Assembly: GCF_021440085.1 (NCBI RefSeq)
Contig: NZ_JAKCPW010000005.1
Location: 62,001-126,000 of the forward strand
Origin: Dyadobacter sp. CY261
GTDB taxonomy: Bacteria; Bacteroidota; Bacteroidia; Cytophagales; Spirosomataceae
DNA length: 64,000 bases
Reading direction: 5' to 3'
Shown here: positions 54,533-62,267 of the stretch, in pieces
Position numbering within the stretch: the first letter of the stretch is position 1
Layout: each line of letters starts with the position of its first letter
Made by a program: the position numbers and the translations under genes
Notes under the pieces: model-generated
Databases searched by the model: none
Told to the model about the DNA's origin: nothing
The model's input: the letters and a program-made list of their open reading frames with translations, nothing else

Positions 54533-55705
54533 ATGAAACCTCTGAAAAAAATACTGGCATTCAGCATGTTCGCTGCGCTTTGGGCAGCCTGTAAGCCCGT
54601 CCCGGTTTCGCATTGGTTCCCGGTAACACCGCAAGAGCACTATGAACGAGAGTTGCTGAAAGCGAAGCTGGAAAAGACGAAGGCCGGCCAAACGTGGTTC
54701 AGGATGAGTACCGAAGTACTTTCGGATTCGCTCATTACGATCGCACCATACCAGGAACGAATCTTCCTGGGTGACTCGCTTCCCGCACAGGCATTCAGAC
54801 TGACGGTGCCGGAAGGTCGAAGGCTGGTTATCACGCCAAATCGGGCGGATTCGGCTGCATTACTGTTTATGGAGCTTTACAAAATCAAACGGAACGGAAA
54901 ACCGCAACGTTTAGAATACCTTAAAGAAAATGGTGCCGACATTACTTATGAAAATGGCGATCAGGATACTTTACTGCTAAAATTGCAGACCGGACTAAAC
55001 CAGCAGGTCTCAGTAGCTATATCGTTGCTCACTGAGCCGACATTGGGATTTCCCGTTGCAGGACACAGCATGTCGAGTGTAATCAGCTTTTGGGGTGCAG
55101 ACCGTGATGCAGGTGCGCGCTCGCACGAAGGAATTGATATTCGTGCCAGACGAGGAACGCCGGCTATTGCGGCGCGCAATGGATTTGTAACCCAGGTGGG
55201 TACCAACAATCTGGGAGGAAAGGTAGTATTTATATCGTCGACCGACGTCCCTTACTCGCTGTATTATGCACATTTGGACAGTCAACTGGTTTCAATCGGA
55301 CAACACGTGACGTTGGGCGACACCCTTGGTTTGGTCGGTAATACGGGAAATGCCATCACGACAGCGCCGCATCTCCATTTTGGCATCTATGCGAGAGGTT
55401 CGGGCGCTCTTAATCCATTCCCTTTTATCGACGACCGCAAAGAAAAAATACCCGGGTTACCGGAGACTTCCAAATGGCTTGGCGATACAGTCACTATTAA
55501 AAAGAAGGCTAATCTTTACATCGCCCCGCAATTTAAACGTGAGAATTTAGTACGCGCATTACCTGAAAACACCCCTGTCCGCATTGTAGGCGAAACAGCC
55601 AAAGGTTATCGCGTGCAACTGTCTGACGGGACAAAAGGCTATATCCCGACGGTGCCGTTTCAAGCTCATCAACCCAAAGCCATTGGCCTCAGTAAAGCCG
55701 ACTAA
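54533..55705 (+). CDS. M23 family metallopeptidase lipoprotein with SH3-like domain
   Basis: I start at 54533 (MKPLKKILAFSMFAALWAAC), 390 residues; the frame open to 54494 adds 13 poorly supported residues. Lipidated Cys20 follows a good signal. A beta-rich N-terminal half precedes the M23 (LytM) domain with SHEGIDIRA (His198, Asp202) and TAPHLHFGIY (His280, His282), the complete zinc and catalytic set. A C-terminal SH3-like domain (VRALPENTPVRIVGETAKGY) should bind cell wall. It is expected to cleave peptidoglycan cross-links from the envelope side. Confidence 0.92.
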   Translation: MKPLKKILAFSMFAALWAACKPVPVSHWFPVTPQEHYERELLKAKLEKTKAGQTWFRMSTEVLSDSLITIAPYQERIFLGDSLPAQAFRLTVPEGRRLVITPNRADSAALLFMELYKIKRNGKPQRLEYLKENGADITYENGDQDTLLLKLQTGLNQQVSVAISLLTEPTLGFPVAGHSMSSVISFWGADRDAGARSHEGIDIRARRGTPAIAARNGFVTQVGTNNLGGKVVFISSTDVPYSLYYAHLDSQLVSIGQHVTLGDTLGLVGNTGNAITTAPHLHFGIYARGSGALNPFPFIDDRKEKIPGLPETSKWLGDTVTIKKKANLYIAPQFKRENLVRALPENTPVRIVGETAKGYRVQLSDGTKGYIPTVPFQAHQPKAIGLSKAD

Positions 55706-55723
55706 ACCCGGGGCATGAGCAAA

Positions 55724-55758
55724 AAGGATGACCATCGGTGCGGCCGATGGTCATCCTT
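55724..55758. terminator. Terminator between convergent M23 and hydroxylase genes
   Basis: AAGGATGACCATCGG (55724-55738) pairs perfectly with 55744-55758 around TGCGG. Confidence 0.85.
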
Positions 55759-55780
55759 GGTTTAAGACAATGTGGCGATT

Positions 55781-56854
55781 TTAGGCGACTGCAACAGTAG
55801 TGGTATCAGGCTTAAGGGTAACCGTGTCATGTTCCGGTACGACGTCGCCCACCATCGGGCCACCTTGCGCGAGCTCGCTGCCCTCCTTTTTGGATTTGAA
55901 GATAGGCCACATAAACTGTGCATACCATTCCTCCTCCTGGTAATGCTGGATCCCATAAGAGGATGGGTATTTACGGGTAATAATGCCGGTTCCGAAGATA
56001 ATATCCCATAAAAAGAACATATTCCCGAAGTTGCCTTTGTAGTAGCCAATACCATCATCAGAGGTATCAGCATGGTGTGCATGGTGTGTAGCAGGCGTAG
56101 AAATCAGTCTTTCCAAAACCCAGCCGATTGGTTTAAGCCATCTGATTTCGTAGAAAGGCTTATCCCAGGGAACGCTCGAATGCGCGCCGGTGGTAATGAA
56201 TGATTTGATCACTTTCACAAACAATGCTGCATATCCCAGACCGAGGTAAGTCAGCGCCACTGTAAGATATGTCTGCGAAAAAAATATGGTGTAGATAATG
56301 TTCTGCCGTCCGGCCATAGCCATACCCATATAAGGTGCGGAGTGGTGAGTGCGATGAAAGCGCCACAGCCAGGGCAACTGATGGTGCAGGCGGTGATACC
56401 AGTATTGTGTCAGGTCATCAGCCACGGCGATGATCAGAAAAGCCCACCAGAACGGCACCCAGTCCAGCACGTTTTTAGCATCGGGCAAGATCGCCGGAAG
56501 AAGCTTTAACCCGAAATACGCCACAAACGGCTTCACCACCAGTTTTGGCACAACGAAGCAGACGATATCCAGTATCCGCTCGTTTTTCGTCCATTTATTT
56601 TCGTAAAGACCTGCCGCAAATTCGATTATCCCCAGTACCAGAACGATCACCGGCAAACCCCAACTGCTCAGGTTTTTGAAAACCGCTTCGATAAATGCTG
56701 GTGCCCTAAATGGCAATTCATTGCTGCCTTCCCACGGCTTGTAACCGAAGATTTGGAAGCTGGCAAACATCAATACAATCGGTGCCGTGTACAGCAACAC
56801 GCTGATCAGACCATCGCGGGTAATTTTCCCGGCCAGTTCTTTGTCCAATTTCAT
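55781..56854 (-). CDS. Sterol desaturase/fatty acid hydroxylase family protein
   Basis: The 357-residue membrane protein has the histidine clusters HRLHH (154-158), HRTHH (167-171) and HHAHH (257-261), which bind the di-iron centre, among five to six hydrophobic helices. The C-terminal 35 residues are polar and lack known motifs. Family members hydroxylate or desaturate lipids and sterol-like molecules at the membrane. The preceding 40-residue membrane protein lies 34 bp upstream on the same strand. The lipid substrate is unknown. Confidence 0.9.
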   Translation of the reverse strand: MKLDKELAGKITRDGLISVLLYTAPIVLMFASFQIFGYKPWEGSNELPFRAPAFIEAVFKNLSSWGLPVIVLVLGIIEFAAGLYENKWTKNERILDIVCFVVPKLVVKPFVAYFGLKLLPAILPDAKNVLDWVPFWWAFLIIAVADDLTQYWYHRLHHQLPWLWRFHRTHHSAPYMGMAMAGRQNIIYTIFFSQTYLTVALTYLGLGYAALFVKVIKSFITTGAHSSVPWDKPFYEIRWLKPIGWVLERLISTPATHHAHHADTSDDGIGYYKGNFGNMFFLWDIIFGTGIITRKYPSSYGIQHYQEEEWYAQFMWPIFKSKKEGSELAQGGPMVGDVVPEHDTVTLKPDTTTVAVA

Positions 56855-56888
56855 GTAGGATCAATATTTAAAGGTGAATTGAGATGTA

Positions 56889-57011
56889 TCAGCTGAATAA
56901 TTGCCAGGCAAGCCAGATGCCACCGGCAATAAGTACAAATGGAACGACGGTGAGCAAAATGCCGACGGCGATCTTCCTTATAAGCAACACTGCGTCAGAG
57001 AATGTGAACAT
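56889..57011 (-). CDS. 40-residue membrane protein upstream of the hydroxylase gene
   Basis: ATG at 57011 opens MFTFSDAVLLIRKIAVGILL then TVVPFVLIAGGIWLAWQLFS and a stop at 56889. It is a single strongly hydrophobic helix preceded by an Arg-Lys pair. It is 34 bp from the hydroxylase start and in the same direction, so it may be co-translated as a small accessory subunit. It is too short for certainty, but composition, start and position agree. Confidence 0.5.
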   Translation of the reverse strand: MFTFSDAVLLIRKIAVGILLTVVPFVLIAGGIWLAWQLFS

Positions 57012-57067
57012 ATGTCAATGGTGATAGTGTACCGGTAAGCCGTAAACGTAACTAGTAGTATGGGAAC

Positions 57068-57160
57068 GGAAATACCCCGGGACAGCGCAGCTGGCAACTG
57101 AAATCGCCAACCACCGAAAATTTCAGATGATCAGCCGCGACTGTCGGGCGGGATATTTCC
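57068..57160. repeat. Structured intergenic element, copy a
   Basis: The arms 57068-57088 and 57137-57160 (GGAAATACCCCGGGACAGCGC facing a mostly complementary partner ending GGGATATTTCC) flank a central AACCACCGAAAATTTC (57109-57124). The same centre at the same distance from GACAG and GACTGTC occurs at 63888-63986, where the outer arms have different but again self-complementary sequence. It lies in a 414-bp gap with no credible gene. Confidence 0.6.
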
Positions 57161-57425
57161 GAGAAATGTCAGATTATCCTGGCTGTTTCAACAACAGCAG
57201 TAGAAGTTTGATTTGGAAAAATAAAGCGTGTAGACGCCCCTCCCTGCTCCCCTCGATGGGGCTGTACAAAGTAAATTAACCGCGCTCATATCTAAGATGC
57301 CTGGATTAACACTCAGCTCAGGGTGGTTCAGGAGCTTTGCTTTTTTAATAGTATACTAATTTGATAGACAAAGTAAGTTTAATGTTTTCGAAAATGCAAT
57401 AGCCCGATTCATTTTTTCCTGAAAA
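57161..57425. other. Gap without recognised gene
   Basis: It contains a CCCCTCGATGGGG hairpin near 57250 and an AGCTC/GAGCT hairpin followed by a T run near 57315-57347 (a possible plus-strand terminator), otherwise AT-rich sequence. No coding potential was recognised on either strand. Confidence 0.4.
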
Positions 57426-57468
57426 TAAAAAAATCCGTGGCAACAGTAACGCCCTGTCAGCCACGGAT
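57426..57468 (-). terminator. Terminator of the gene at 57521
   Basis: ATCCGTGGC (57433-57441) and GCCACGGAT (57460-57468) form a 9-bp stem. On the minus strand a run of T follows (ATTTTTTTATTTT). Confidence 0.75.
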
Positions 57469-57520
57469 CAGACAGAAAAGGCGTCAATGACACCGGTCTG
57501 TCGATTATATATAAACCAAT

Positions 57521-58426
57521 TTATTTCAACTCGGTGAGCCACTGCTTAGCAAATGCGCGGGCGGTATTGGTAGGCGTCGCACCCATTCGGTAGCAGAACT
57601 TCCAAACATCACTTTTACCCTCGTAAGCCGCATTCACGAACTTCCTGCGACCATTCACCTCCTTCGTTTGCGCTGCGAAATCGATGCCCTTGCTCTGGTT
57701 CAGAAAATCGGTAAGGCGAGCTGTAAGTACCTTTTTGGCATCTTTCGACTTCTCATACTCATCTGCATTGCTCTTTGCATTCCGCGCCAGCGTCTGCTCC
57801 GACTGCCGTATCTCGTCGTTCGCCAGGTACTCGGCATACTGCTTCTTGAATGCTTCCATATCGGTTTTCAAGAGCGGCTTAATCTTCTTAAAGAACGCCG
57901 CATTCCGTTTCCCGTCTTCGATCTGCTTTTTGAAATCTGCACGTTGTTCGGCTGGAAGGCTGGTAAGCATGCTTTCCATGTCGGCAAACGTCTCGGCAGA
58001 CTGGATCTGAATATCCACAACCGGCTCCATATCCTTCGCCTGTAACCCTTGAACGCCCTTCAAACGGTTCGCACGGATTTCTTCCTTACGCTTTTCGCTT
58101 ACGGTTGTTTCCAGTTTCGGATAACGTCTCGCAATTGATTCGCTGTAACGCTTCTGAAAATCCTCCGAGCCGAAATAGGTCTTCATAAACGCCCCGGCTT
58201 TCTTAATGGCGATCGCCTGGGCATCAGGTGCCAGTGAGCGACACGCCGACTTCACAGAGCTGCTGAAATAAGGTACATTTCCCGAAGGGTTCTGCAATCC
58301 GTTCCAGACGCGGTTTTGAATGTCCTTCTGCGAAATTCCGTATTCTTCAAACTCATCGCTGAAAGTGAAATTCAGGAGTGCAATACAAAAGGTATAGAGG
58401 AAAAAGGGTACTATTCTAGTTTTCAT
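57521..58426 (-). CDS. Secreted Lys/Glu-rich helical protein, unknown function
   Basis: The start at 58426 (MKTRIVPFFLYTFCIALLNF) gives 301 residues with a signal peptide. The leader AATTACAGCCATGAAAA matches that of several other secreted genes. The mature part is mostly amphipathic helix rich in Lys, Glu and Ala (TTVSEKRKEEIRANRLKG, EAFKKQYAEYLANDEIRQSE, ARNAKSNADEYEKSKDAKKV), with two Cys (SACRSLAP, KFCYRMGA) that could form a disulfide. No family is recognised. It follows the lipoprotein at 58472 by 45 bp and probably shares its transcript. Confidence 0.8.
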   Translation of the reverse strand: MKTRIVPFFLYTFCIALLNFTFSDEFEEYGISQKDIQNRVWNGLQNPSGNVPYFSSSVKSACRSLAPDAQAIAIKKAGAFMKTYFGSEDFQKRYSESIARRYPKLETTVSEKRKEEIRANRLKGVQGLQAKDMEPVVDIQIQSAETFADMESMLTSLPAEQRADFKKQIEDGKRNAAFFKKIKPLLKTDMEAFKKQYAEYLANDEIRQSEQTLARNAKSNADEYEKSKDAKKVLTARLTDFLNQSKGIDFAAQTKEVNGRRKFVNAAYEGKSDVWKFCYRMGATPTNTARAFAKQWLTELK

Positions 58427-58471
58427 GGCTGTAATTGTAATCAAGGGTAATTGGTTTATGGCAATGGAAGT

Positions 58472-58897
58472 CTATTGCTTGGTGGCGGTCATTTCGTATT
58501 CCGCACCTTCAAATACGACGAAAATATTCAGTTTGCCGTCTTTCACATTTCCCACTTTGTCGGTGCCCTCGTAAATATCGATTCCTGTGCTGCCGGCATT
58601 TTTCAGGTTCAGCGTACCGATTTCTTCATCAGGCTCGCGGTCACCGTCAATCGTTACTTTCATTTTTGCAGTAACTACTTCCGAAGTGAATTTATCCAGC
58701 TGGACGATGACGATTGCCTTGGCTAATTCGAGTGGATACTCTTCTCCGTCTTCCAGCATCCTTGTTACTTTATAACTTCCTGCAACTTTCGAGCTCAATT
58801 CCGGGGAGGGGTCATTGTCTTTGTCATCGCAGGCGAACATCAATGTGCTAAGGAACAACAGAGCGAAAATGTTTTTCAAAAATGTGATCTTTTTCAT
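58472..58897 (-). CDS. Small lipoprotein, lipocalin-like
   Basis: The 141-residue protein has lipobox MFAC (Cys23), then DDKDNDPSPE as a tether. The body is beta-rich (KVAGSYKVTRMLEDGEEYPL, EEIGTLNLKNAG, LNIFVVFEGAEYEMTATK) and compatible with the lipocalin-like lipoproteins common in Bacteroidota, though the match is weak. The leader AATACAGCCATGAAAA is shared with other secreted genes. It is divergent from the TPR histidine kinase, with a large dyad symmetry between them. Confidence 0.75.
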   Translation of the reverse strand: MKKITFLKNIFALLFLSTLMFACDDKDNDPSPELSSKVAGSYKVTRMLEDGEEYPLELAKAIVIVQLDKFTSEVVTAKMKVTIDGDREPDEEIGTLNLKNAGSTGIDIYEGTDKVGNVKDGKLNIFVVFEGAEYEMTATKQ

Positions 58898-58987
58898 GGC
58901 TGTATTGAATTGTTAAAATGATAAATGGATGAGATAATTTTTGCCTTTCGACATGACAAAGGTAGCTTACCGGAAAGGCGGCGATCA

Positions 58988-59032
58988 ATCCTATAAAAGC
59001 ATGATTTTTAGAAAATCATATGTTTATAGGAT
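58988..59032. promoter_or_regulatory. Large dyad symmetry in a divergent promoter region
   Basis: The arms 58988-59008 and 59012-59032 are 21 nt each and complementary except for three central positions: ATCCTATAAA pairs with TTTATAGGAT on the outside and ATGATTTT with AAAATCAT inside. It lies 70 bp before the kinase gene and 90 bp before the lipoprotein, where a terminator is not expected, so it is a good operator candidate. Confidence 0.55.
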
Positions 59033-59101
59033 ATTATTAAAAGGTTTTATTTCAGACTTTTGCCACTGTAATTTTCCAATCCATTCTACTCTCCGGATCC
59101 A

Positions 59102-61033
59102 ATGAAATTATTGCTAAGAGCACTTTTACTTGTCTTTTTATACCAGCAGGCGTTTGCACAAAATCCCGATCCGAATGCGATCCTGAAACGCATTCAAACC
59201 AGCAAGCAGGACACCAACCGGGTGCTGGCCTATATTGAATACGGACAGTACTTTGAAAACAACAACCTCGACAGCGCCGGCAAATACTACCTTAAAGCCG
59301 ACGCGCTAAGCGAGCAATTGAACTACGACCTCGGTCGCTTCAAGTTTCGTTCGAACTATACCTATATCCTCAATTTGCAAGGGAAGTTTGAAGAAGGGCT
59401 TAAACTGAACCGCGAAAGCCTCGAAATCGCTAAGCGGATGAATCACCAGGTTAATATCGGCAAGAGCCTCAACAATATCGCGGCCAGCTATACCTACATG
59501 GGTAATTTCACTCAGGCTATCCAATATTACCAGCAAGCGGCAAGCCAGTTCGACAAGCTGGGTATGAAGGTGTTTTTACCCAGGCTCTATATCAGTATCG
59601 GCTCGGCATTCGAGCATGCGAATCTGTTCAACAAATCGATCGTCTACAAGCAAAAGGCACTGCAGCTGGCCCGACCTATGAAAGATAGCCTGCAACTCGC
59701 CGACATCCTGACGAACATTGGCGGCTCGTATTTCAACCTCAAGCGGTACAAAGAAAGTATTGCGCATTTCAAGGAGGGGCTGGTTGTGGCTGAAAAAATT
59801 CATTCGGACATATTTGTCACACAAGCCTACATTGGGCTCTGCCGCACCAGCCGACTGCAAAAAAATCTGGATGAAGCATGGGTCTACGGCCAGAAAGGTC
59901 TTGATCTGGCCCGAAAATCCGGTAATGTATTTCTCGAAATAGATTGTCTGCGGGCATTGATGTTCCTGGCAGAAGACAGCAAGAAACTGGATTTGTCGGC
60001 CAAATACACCAAAGAAGCACTCGCTATCGCCGAAGCCAACAATATGACGGATCATTTGGTGGAACTGTACGAAGACTACGCGACTGACCTGGCACGGGAG
60101 AACAACTATAAAGGCGCCTACGATTACCTGATGAAATATTCGATCCTGAACGACTCGATTCAGGGAATTGACATACAAAAACAATTGCAGGAACTCGACA
60201 CCAAATACCTGACAGCGCAAAAGGAAAAGCAGATTGTTACCCTTGAATCGGAAAAACAGACCCGCAACATATTAATATATGGCCTCATTGCAGGGCTGGT
60301 TGGCCTGCTGGTGATTGCGGTCCTCGTTTACCGGAACATCGCCTTCCGCAAGCGTGTAGCCGAGCAGGAAGTATTGCAATTGCAACAGGAAAAGCAGCTT
60401 GTTGCAACCAATTCCATTTTGAAAGGACAAGAAGAAGAACGCACCCGCGTAGCCCGCGACCTGCATGATGGTCTGGGCGGACTGTTATCTGGTATTAAAT
60501 TAACCTTGAATTCCGTGAAAGGAAATGTAATCCTGCCCGAGGAAAGCGCCATGACGTTTACCAGGGCCCTGACCCAGCTCGACGGCGCCATTAGCGAAAT
60601 GCGCCGCGTAGCCCACAGCATGATGCCCGAATCGCTTGTACGGTTCGGATTAATCGATGCCCTGAGCGATTTTTGTGAAGGTATCAGCGCATCCGGCAGA
60701 CTGAAAGTAACCATGCAGGCCTTCGGCTTCGACGACCAGCGCCTCGACTCCCAGGTAGAAGTGGTGCTTTACCGGATTATCCAGGAGCTACTCAACAACG
60801 TTCTCAAATACGCCGACGCCAGCGAAGCGCAGGTCCAGCTTACCTGGGTCGATCATAATGTGAGTGTGACGGTCGAGGATAATGGAAAAGGTTTCGACAT
60901 TAAAAGTCTCGAGCAGAACAAAGGGGCCGGGCTACGCAATGTGCAAGCCCGCGTCGATTACCTGAACGGCACGCTCGACATTCAATCCAAGCCGGGCGAA
61001 GGCACGTCGGTCCTTGTTGAAGTCGCACTCTGA
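59102..61033 (+). CDS. TPR-containing sensor histidine kinase (HisKA_3 type)
   Basis: The 643-residue protein has a signal sequence (MKLLLRALLLVFLYQQAFAQ) and a periplasmic TPR array (about 30-370; SLNNIAASYTYMGNFTQAIQ and repeats). A coiled stretch and one membrane helix follow (about 393-412, LIAGLVGLLVIAVLVY). The cytoplasmic kinase has His455 in RTRVARDLHDGLGGLLSGIK and HATPase motifs (LNNVLKYADASEAQVQL, VEDNGKGFD, GAGLRNVQARVDYL). It signals to the NarL-type regulator 52 bp downstream. TPRs outside the membrane suggest a protein ligand. Confidence 0.95.
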   Translation: MKLLLRALLLVFLYQQAFAQNPDPNAILKRIQTSKQDTNRVLAYIEYGQYFENNNLDSAGKYYLKADALSEQLNYDLGRFKFRSNYTYILNLQGKFEEGLKLNRESLEIAKRMNHQVNIGKSLNNIAASYTYMGNFTQAIQYYQQAASQFDKLGMKVFLPRLYISIGSAFEHANLFNKSIVYKQKALQLARPMKDSLQLADILTNIGGSYFNLKRYKESIAHFKEGLVVAEKIHSDIFVTQAYIGLCRTSRLQKNLDEAWVYGQKGLDLARKSGNVFLEIDCLRALMFLAEDSKKLDLSAKYTKEALAIAEANNMTDHLVELYEDYATDLARENNYKGAYDYLMKYSILNDSIQGIDIQKQLQELDTKYLTAQKEKQIVTLESEKQTRNILIYGLIAGLVGLLVIAVLVYRNIAFRKRVAEQEVLQLQQEKQLVATNSILKGQEEERTRVARDLHDGLGGLLSGIKLTLNSVKGNVILPEESAMTFTRALTQLDGAISEMRRVAHSMMPESLVRFGLIDALSDFCEGISASGRLKVTMQAFGFDDQRLDSQVEVVLYRIIQELLNNVLKYADASEAQVQLTWVDHNVSVTVEDNGKGFDIKSLEQNKGAGLRNVQARVDYLNGTLDIQSKPGEGTSVLVEVAL

Positions 61034-61085
61034 AAAACCGATAGCAATGCCAGAAATGGCTTTATAACCTTACTAAAAAGAACTT

Positions 61086-61703
61086 ATGAGTGTCAGAATT
61101 CTCATTGTAGACGACCACCCGCTGGTATTGGAAGGACTTAAATCACTGTTAGCCGACGTCGAAGGCGTGCAGGTGGTCGGAACGGCGACCAATGCGATTG
61201 AAGCCATTGCGTTTTTAAAAAACAACGAAGTCGACATCGCATTCCTGGACATTAACCTCCCCGACATCAGCGGGATTGACCTTTGTAAAAAAGTAAAGGA
61301 GCAATTCCCGGACGTGAAAACACTTGCGTTAAGCACGTTCAACGAACGGGCCTACGTGTCGCGCATGATCCAGAACGGGGCATCGGGTTATTTGATCAAG
61401 AGCTCTGGAAAGGAAGATATTCTGGAAGCGATTGCTCAGGTGCAAGCCGGCGGCTATTTCATGAACGTCCAGTTCGACCAGGTAACACCCGCCACCGCGC
61501 CCAAAACGGTGCCGTTTTTAACCCGCCGCGAAAAGGAAGTGCTCATCTTAATTGCCGAAGGATTGACGAATCCCCAAATCGCAGAGCAGCTATTTATAAG
61601 TGTAACCACCGTCAACAGCCACCGCCAGAATCTGTTGATCAAATTCGAAGTGTCAAATACCGCCTCGCTGATTAAGTTGGCTGCTGGATTGGGGTTGCTT
61701 TAA
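61086..61703 (+). CDS. NarL/LuxR family response regulator
   Basis: The 205-residue protein has a receiver domain with Asp9-Asp10, phosphorylation site Asp55 in DIAFLDINLPD, and a LuxR-type HTH (about 140-200: FLTRREKEVLILIAEGLTNP, QIAEQLFISVTTVNSHRQNL). It is the partner of the upstream TPR kinase in a two-gene operon. Its stop is 3 bp from the convergent yoeB stop. Targets are unknown; the nearby dyad at 58988 could be one. Confidence 0.95.
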   Translation: MSVRILIVDDHPLVLEGLKSLLADVEGVQVVGTATNAIEAIAFLKNNEVDIAFLDINLPDISGIDLCKKVKEQFPDVKTLALSTFNERAYVSRMIQNGASGYLIKSSGKEDILEAIAQVQAGGYFMNVQFDQVTPATAPKTVPFLTRREKEVLILIAEGLTNPQIAEQLFISVTTVNSHRQNLLIKFEVSNTASLIKLAAGLGLL

Positions 61704-61706
61704 CAG

Positions 61707-61970
61707 TTACTTAGCGTAATGAAACCGGCATTGAACGACGGTGATTTTATCTCCCTGTACAGCATAGACTAGTCGATGCTCGTCGTTAATGCGGCTTGAC
61801 CAGAAACCCGACAACTCATGTTTGAGCGGTTCTGGCTTGCCGATCCCTGCAAACGGCGATTGGGATATAGATTCCAAGAGAATGCGAATTCTTTTCAGGA
61901 TCGTTTCATTCCCGGTTTGCTTCCAATAAGTTAGTTGAGATAGTGCCTTGGGGGTGAACTCTATTTCCAT
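61707..61970 (-). CDS. yoeB: Txe/YoeB family mRNA interferase toxin
   Basis: The 87-residue protein is closely YoeB-like over its full length (FAGIGKPEPLKHELSGFWSS, INDEHRLVYAVQG, CRFHYAK). The catalytic set is present: Glu47, Arg60, Arg66, His84 and Tyr85. YoeB cleaves mRNA on the ribosome when free of its antitoxin. It overlaps the antitoxin gene by 10 bp, so translation is coupled. Confidence 0.95.
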   Translation of the reverse strand: MEIEFTPKALSQLTYWKQTGNETILKRIRILLESISQSPFAGIGKPEPLKHELSGFWSSRINDEHRLVYAVQGDKITVVQCRFHYAK

Positions 61971-62170
61971 ATATCGTCGAGGCCAAGTTGGTGCGTTTTA
62001 CCGGCCCGGGCTTCTTCAATGGAGTCTAAAAGTTCAGTGGTATTAGAGGAATTGCTGAGTAGATATTCAGTTGTATCCTGCTCTGCACGGAATGTGATCC
62101 CGACAGTTTCAAGAAATGCTTTGACAGTGGCGATCTGATCGTTGTCGCCTTCGATGATTAATGTTGCCAT
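61961..62170 (-). CDS. Antitoxin partner of YoeB (DUF2683-like, not YefM)
   Basis: The 69-residue protein lies directly upstream of yoeB and overlaps it. Instead of a YefM/Phd fold it reads MATLIIEGDNDQIATVKAFL, ETVGITFRAEQDTTEYLLS and then SIEEARAGKTHQLGLDDIWK, a form I associate with DUF2683-like proteins in Bacteroidota. The C-terminal acidic helix would wrap the toxin. No helix-turn-helix is evident, so autoregulation may work differently than in yefM-yoeB. Confidence 0.85.
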   Translation of the reverse strand: MATLIIEGDNDQIATVKAFLETVGITFRAEQDTTEYLLSNSSNTTELLDSIEEARAGKTHQLGLDDIWK

Positions 62171-62189
62171 GCTCCAATCGATTTAAAGT

Positions 62190-62221
62190 TAAAGATAACA
62201 TTTTTACCTCAACTGAAACAA
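62190..62221 (-). promoter_or_regulatory. Putative toxin-antitoxin promoter
   Basis: On the minus strand TTG (62221-62219) and TATCTTTA (62197-62190), 21 bp apart, resemble -33/-7 boxes; the antitoxin ATG is 19 bp downstream. Confidence 0.55.
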
Positions 62222-62264
62222 CAATGCCTCCGTGACCACTCATTCGTTGGTCAGGGAGGCATTT
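62222..62264 (-). terminator. Terminator of the sulfatase gene
   Basis: AATGCCTCC then TGACCA faces TGGTCA then GGAGGCATT, with one mismatched G on each side, between 62223 and 62263, just after the sulfatase stop. Confidence 0.7.
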
Positions 62265-62267
62265 GTA

